Below, in pieces: positions 7,340 to 10,210 of a DNA stretch of 10,210 nt (position 1 is its first letter; each line of letters starts with the position of its first letter). The stretch comes from Syntrophaceae bacterium UBA3084. GTDB lineage: Bacteria; Desulfobacterota; Syntrophia; Syntrophales; UBA6807. The stretch is taken from assembly GCA_002367335.1 (NCBI GenBank), contig DFBI01000147.1, positions 1 through 10,210 of the forward strand, read 5' to 3'. The notes under the pieces are model-generated. The model saw only the letters and a list, made by a program, of their open reading frames with translations, ran no database searches and was not told the origin of the DNA. The translations under genes and the position numbers were made by a program.

Positions 7340-7762
7340 ATGATACGCGTTTATTATTTACCATCTATCGTCATCACTGTAATCATAACATTTTGTCTGT
7401 CCATGATGGTCTCTGCTTATGCACAGGAATCTGCCAACCTGAAAGTTGAAGACGGGGCTGTTTGCCGGAATGTCGTGAATTATGAAACTATTGAAGGGGA
7501 AACCAGTTTCCCGGCTTCAGTGGGGAAACTTTATTGCTTTACCAGAATTGTCGGAGCCAAAGATCCAACAGAAATCACTCATGTATGGTACTATGGTGAT
7601 ACAGAGCGTGCACGAATTGTTCTGGCTGTAGATTCTCCCAACTGGCGTACATACAGCTCAAAGATTATAGATACCCACGAGGTCGGCGCGTGGCAAGTGG
7701 TTGTACTCGACTCATTAGACAATGTTCTGGACAGTTTTCGCTTTGACATCATTCAGGAATAG
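7340..7762 (+). CDS. Secreted DUF2914 protein
   Basis: This 140-residue protein begins with a classical signal peptide: a hydrophobic run at about residues 8-24 and likely cleavage after AYA at residue 28. The rest matches the DUF2914 pattern: a CFTRI strand, HVWYYGD, a NWRTYSSK motif and GAWQVVV before the final strand. It is probably a small beta-rich periplasmic or cell-surface domain; its biochemical function is unknown. The start is well supported by AAGGAGG (7326-7332) seven bases before ATG 7340. It lies 154 bases after the regulator gene with no clear terminator between, so it may be read from the kinase operon or from its own promoter. I cannot tell which. Confidence 0.85.
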   Translation: MIRVYYLPSIVITVIITFCLSMMVSAYAQESANLKVEDGAVCRNVVNYETIEGETSFPASVGKLYCFTRIVGAKDPTEITHVWYYGDTERARIVLAVDSPNWRTYSSKIIDTHEVGAWQVVVLDSLDNVLDSFRFDIIQE

Positions 7763-7783
7763 CCATAAAAGGATTTATGATAG

Positions 7784-7985
7784 ATGAAAACCCAGGAAAT
7801 TACCTTTTGTCCGATTGGAGTTGTTCATCCTCCCCATAAAAACCTTTCGAAAACGCCAGTTCAGCCTGTTTTCTTGCGAAGGTGTAAGGGGAACGGTAAT
7901 CATTAATCCGGAATATTCTGATGGGCTTCTGGATTTAGATAAATTTTTACATAGTTATCTCTTTTATTATTTCCATCAATATTAA
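7784..7985 (+). pseudogene. trmO: Broken, truncated trmO (tsaA) remnant
   Basis: Two reading frames together spell the N-terminal part of TrmO, the SAM-dependent enzyme that N6-methylates t6A37 in tRNA. The first frame opens at ATG 7784 and gives CPIGVVHPPHK and PVQPVF (family pattern IGxIHSPxK then RQP), then hits TAA at 7904. The second frame, one base shifted from about 7870-7881, continues as GVRGTVIINPEYSDGLLDL and KFLHSYLFYYFHQ, the family's PEYxxGLxDLxxFSHxxxxxxFH segment. It stops at TAA 7983-7985. The family's downstream half, with its RPNPIG motif, is absent; cls begins within 45 bases. So there is one frameshift plus a lost 3' end. AAGGA at 7768-7772 may be the old ribosome site. 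Loss of the 3' end makes a simple sequencing error an inadequate explanation. Confidence 0.8.
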
Positions 7986-8027
7986 CTTTTCTAATTCAGG
8001 TCTTTGACGACTTTAGGTAAACTTCTA

Positions 8028-9461
8028 ATGGGTATGCTGCATCCGATTTTAATTATTCTTGCTATTCTGGTGGCCGTCACTTCCGCTACCCATGCTCTCC
8101 TTTCCAAGCGCGACCCGAAGGGAGCACTAGGCTGGATCGCTGTCTCGCTGATTTTCCCATTCGTGGGACCACTCCTGTATTTCCTTTTCGGCATTAACCG
8201 TGTCCAAACCCGGGCCAGGAAACTTCAACGGATTTCTCCATTCCAGAATGCCTTTGATCATGGGCGACTGCCGGACGGTAGCGAATTTATATTATCAAGC
8301 CATAAGATTCCCTCAGATTACAGAGAATTGGCCCGTATCTCAGACACGGTTACAAAACGACCGCTGGTGGGTCGTAACCGGGTTGAAATACTGCACAATG
8401 GTGAAGAAGCGTATCCGGCAATGATAAAAGCAATTGAGGATTCAAAACGATCACTGTTTTTTACAACCTATGTCTTCGAAACGGATAATACGGGTCGACA
8501 GTTTATCGAAGCTTTAGGCCGTGCTGTGGGTCGTGGTGTCGATGTCAGGGTCATAATCGATGGTGTGGGTGAAACCCACTATTTTCGCCGGGTAAGTACG
8601 TTACTCAAAAAGCGCAACGTGCGGGTGGCCCGATTCCTTCCGCCAAGGCTATTTCCCCTTTCCTTGCATATTAATCTGCGAAATCATCGTAAGATTCTGG
8701 TCGTCGATGGACAAACAGGCTTCACCGGCGGGATGAACATCGGTGATCGTCACCTTGCAGAAAACACCGAAAATCCTTCGCGTGTTATCGACACACACTT
8801 TCGCCTGACGGGACCAGTGGTAACACAAATGGAGCACATATTTAAGCGGGACTGGAGATTTATTACAGGAGAACAAATAGCTCAGCAAACTAATCCACCA
8901 ATTGAAGAAGGCACCGCAATCTGCCGCGCTATCGCCGAAGGTCCCGATGAAGACCTGGATAAGCTCTCCATGATCCTCCTTGGCGCAGTTTCCTCGGCCC
9001 GGCAGAGTGTTTACATCATGACGCCTTATTTTATTCCGCCCCGCGGTCTTCTTGCTGCGCTACAGGGGGCTGCCCTGCGTGGCGTTAATGTAACCATAAT
9101 ACTGCCTTCGAAGAATAATTTATCCATTGTCCACTGGGCAACCCGCAACTTGCTATGGGAACTTTTGCAATGGGGTGTACAGGTGTACTACCAACCGCCT
9201 CCTTTTGTCCACACCAAGCTGGTGCTGGTGGACAAACATTACTGCCAGATTGGATCCGCCAATATCGATCCTCGAAGTCTTCGCCTTAACTTCGAGTTGA
9301 ACGTCGAGATATATGATAAGACTTTCGGGGGCATTATTGCGGCACATTTCAACACTATCAAAGAACGCTCCCGGAAAGTTTCTCTTAAAGAAGTGGATGG
9401 GCGCAAGTTTTTGACGAGGATACGCGACTCTCTGGCATGGTTGCTTTCACCATATTTATGA
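8028..9461 (+). CDS. cls: Cardiolipin synthase, phospholipase D superfamily
   Basis: This membrane enzyme of about 477 residues condenses phosphatidylglycerol (or a related donor) into cardiolipin. Two N-terminal membrane segments (about 3-25 and 33-57) form a PLDNc-type domain with KRDPKGALGWI and LYFLFGINR, typical of bacterial Cls. Both HKD catalytic motifs are complete: H220-R-K222 with D227, followed by GFTGGMNIGD, and H395-T-K397 with D402, followed by IGSANIDPRS. The start is uncertain. ATG 8028 has AGG ten bases upstream; ATG 8034 and an upstream TTG at 8004 are in frame, and all leave the first membrane segment intact. The trmO remnant directly upstream may have reshaped this 5' end. 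Other PLD-fold transferases are possible but the N-terminal domain argues for Cls. Confidence 0.92.
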   Translation: MGMLHPILIILAILVAVTSATHALLSKRDPKGALGWIAVSLIFPFVGPLLYFLFGINRVQTRARKLQRISPFQNAFDHGRLPDGSEFILSSHKIPSDYRELARISDTVTKRPLVGRNRVEILHNGEEAYPAMIKAIEDSKRSLFFTTYVFETDNTGRQFIEALGRAVGRGVDVRVIIDGVGETHYFRRVSTLLKKRNVRVARFLPPRLFPLSLHINLRNHRKILVVDGQTGFTGGMNIGDRHLAENTENPSRVIDTHFRLTGPVVTQMEHIFKRDWRFITGEQIAQQTNPPIEEGTAICRAIAEGPDEDLDKLSMILLGAVSSARQSVYIMTPYFIPPRGLLAALQGAALRGVNVTIILPSKNNLSIVHWATRNLLWELLQWGVQVYYQPPPFVHTKLVLVDKHYCQIGSANIDPRSLRLNFELNVEIYDKTFGGIIAAHFNTIKERSRKVSLKEVDGRKFLTRIRDSLAWLLSPYL

Positions 9462-9505
9462 ATCTGTTGATTTATGAGGATTTTCTTTGCGGGAGGAGCT
9501 CCAGC

Positions 9506-9793
9506 GTGGATGAAAGTATCACTCTAAGCCAGCTTGAGGAATTAGCCGAGAAGCTTGGGATACGAATACGCTATGAGGTTATGAAAAAAGAAAATTTGTT
9601 TAATATGGGAGGCCTTTGCCGTCTGAAAGGAGAATATGTCTTGATTATCAATTCAAGTGCGATGATAAAAGAGAAAATTCAGATCTTCGCCAGTGCAGTA
9701 AAGCATTTTGACCTCGACCAAGTTTACATGCCACCTGCTCTCAGGAAATATTTGGAAATGCTCCCCGGGTCAAATATGGAATGCGAAAGCTGA
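9506..9793 (+). CDS. 95-residue conserved-looking protein of unknown function
   Basis: I do not recognise a named domain. The protein is small and soluble-looking, with no signal peptide or membrane segment. It opens with an acidic helix (LSQLEELAEKLGIRIRYEV) and has a central GGLCRLKGEYVLIINSS stretch that looks like two strands around a Cys. It ends with a helical part (KEKIQIFASAVKHFDLDQVY) and MPPALRKYLE. The regular pattern of hydrophobic residues and a strong ribosome site argue that it is a real gene. I place the start at GTG 9506 because GGGAGGAG (9491-9498) lies seven bases before it. A longer reading from ATG 9437 would overlap the end of cls and has no such site. It lies 44 bases after cls and is probably cotranscribed. 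Confidence 0.75.
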   Translation: MDESITLSQLEELAEKLGIRIRYEVMKKENLFNMGGLCRLKGEYVLIINSSAMIKEKIQIFASAVKHFDLDQVYMPPALRKYLEMLPGSNMECES

Positions 9794-9799
9794 AAACTA

Positions 9800-9829
9800 T
9801 TGACAGCCATGGCTTTATTTAGATATTTA
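9800..9829 (+). promoter_or_regulatory. Possible promoter upstream of the aconitase-family gene
   Basis: A perfect TTGACA (9800-9805) is followed after 18 bases by TATTTA (9824-9829), a weak -10. It is 320 bases before the ATG at 10151, with the MITE-like element in between, so if active it would give a long leader carrying that element. Confidence 0.3.
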
Positions 9830-9957
9830 TACAGAATCAGCATGCGTAGTTTGATTGATTTATCAACCACGTGCAAAGAGATCTGCTGAAGCCGTAGCGA
9901 TGGCGCATGGTGACATTATTCCTTGCAATTCGAAGATTCCCCCACAGATTGTTCAGT

Positions 9958-10128
9958 TAGGAGGCTGCCCGAGAATGAGAAATTTTTTGCAAGGTCAAGG
10001 AAGGCGAAGATTTCAACGGTTCGACTGAGCTCGCCGAAGACCGCAGGAATACATTGAGTATTTTGAGGATTAAAATCTGAGCCTGACGTAGAGATTGCGG
10101 GAAATAGCCATTCTGGGACAGCCTCCTA
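9958..10128. mobile_element. MITE-like element with inverted ends flanked by TA
   Basis: The left end TAGGAGGCTGCCCGAGAATG (9958-9977) matches the reverse complement of 10109-10128 at 18 of 20 positions. If the outermost TA on each side is taken as the target duplication, the element is 9960-10126 (167 bases) with ends GGAGGCTG and CAGCCTCC. A TA duplication is the habit of the IS630/Tc1-mariner group. Inside the ends, symmetry continues imperfectly (TTTTTTGCAAGGTC near 9983 against the complement of GAGATTGCGGGAAA near 10091), so most of the element could fold back on itself. There is no coding capacity. A copy of the dispersed GAGCTC repeat sits near its middle. Assignment to IS630 is inference. 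Confidence 0.7.
10020..10039. repeat. Second copy of the dispersed GAGCTC repeat, inside the MITE
   Basis: TTCGACTGAGCTCGCCGAAG at 10020-10039 corresponds to the reverse complement of 3349-3370, differing by loss of two bases (CTCACGCC becomes CTCGCC). It lies close to the middle of the MITE-like element and is flanked by GG and ACC. Confidence 0.75.
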
Positions 10129-10150
10129 GATAATTACAGGCGGTAAATAT

Positions 10151-10210
10151 ATGGCAAAGACCCTGACACAGAAGATTCTGGAAAGACATCTGATCACAGG
10201 TGAATACAGG
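10151..10210 (+). CDS. Start of an aconitase / isopropylmalate dehydratase family gene (partial)
   Basis: Only 20 codons are inside the window. MAKTLTQKILERHLITGEYR fits the N-terminus of the aconitase superfamily, where TLTEKIL, HLV and GE are common opening motifs. The HL-x-x-GE form leans toward the monomeric aconitate hydratase type rather than LeuC. The reaction would be citrate to isocitrate, or isopropylmalate isomerisation, on a 4Fe-4S cluster; the cluster cysteines lie outside the window. ATG 10151 has AGGCGG seven bases upstream. The call rests on a short stretch and is moderate. Confidence 0.6.
   Translation, partial: MAKTLTQKILERHLITGEYR

Larger units (their letters stand above)
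9794..10150. other. 357-base spacer before the aconitase-family gene
   Basis: There is no gene here. The left 160 bases contain the weak promoter candidate and otherwise nothing recognisable. The right part is the MITE-like element with its nested repeat. Only 22 bases separate the element from the ATG at 10151, so the ribosome site of the next gene (AGGCGG, 10138-10143) is all that remains between them. Confidence 0.5.

Noticed and set aside
9437..9505. Longer start (ATG 9437) for the small protein after cls
   Set aside because: It overlaps the end of cls, lacks a ribosome site, and an ideal GGGAGGAG with GTG lies at 9491-9508 in the same frame.

Overview
The window reads as chromosomal DNA of moderate GC (roughly 40-45% by eye) from a diderm (Gram-negative type) bacterium. 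The diderm inference rests on a lipoprotein encoded beside an envelope-type sensor kinase and a sigma54-dependent activator. The dispersed palindromic repeats and the mix of families would suit Planctomycetota (Brocadiales), Desulfobacterota or Nitrospirota, but the sequence alone does not settle the phylum.

Layout. Two genes lie on the minus strand at the left. The first is a dynamin-like GTPase whose C-terminus runs off the left edge (1-1248). The second is a Na/Pi-cotransporter family protein with a PhoU-like C-terminal domain (1571-3178). A 457-base spacer (3179-3635) then holds a double copy of a GAGCTC-centred repeat and a hairpin. To its right, on the plus strand, is a three-gene operon: sensor histidine kinase (3636-5081), duplicated-repeat lipoprotein (5024-5815) and NtrC-type response regulator (5824-7185). 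It has the gene order of the enterobacterial glrK-qseG-glrR (qseEGF) system. Next come a secreted DUF2914 protein (7340-7762), a broken and truncated trmO remnant (7784-7985), a cardiolipin synthase (about 8028-9461), a 95-residue protein of unknown function (9506-9793), and the first 20 codons of an aconitase/isopropylmalate dehydratase family gene (10151 onward).

How the genes work together. The kinase, lipoprotein and regulator probably form one envelope-sensing unit. The kinase would detect a periplasmic or membrane signal, the lipoprotein would tune it, and the regulator would switch on sigma54 promoters elsewhere. The phosphate transporter-like protein, dynamin-like GTPase and cardiolipin synthase are all envelope-associated, but nothing in the sequence ties them into one pathway.

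The least ordinary parts are outside the intact genes. They are the trmO pseudogene wedged between the DUF2914 gene and cls, a MITE-like element of about 170 bases (9958-10128) with inverted ends flanked by TA and carrying inside it a copy of the same repeat found 6.7 kb away, and paired direct repeats upstream of the dynamin-like gene. I found no tRNA, rRNA, CRISPR array, complete insertion sequence or clearly new multi-gene system.
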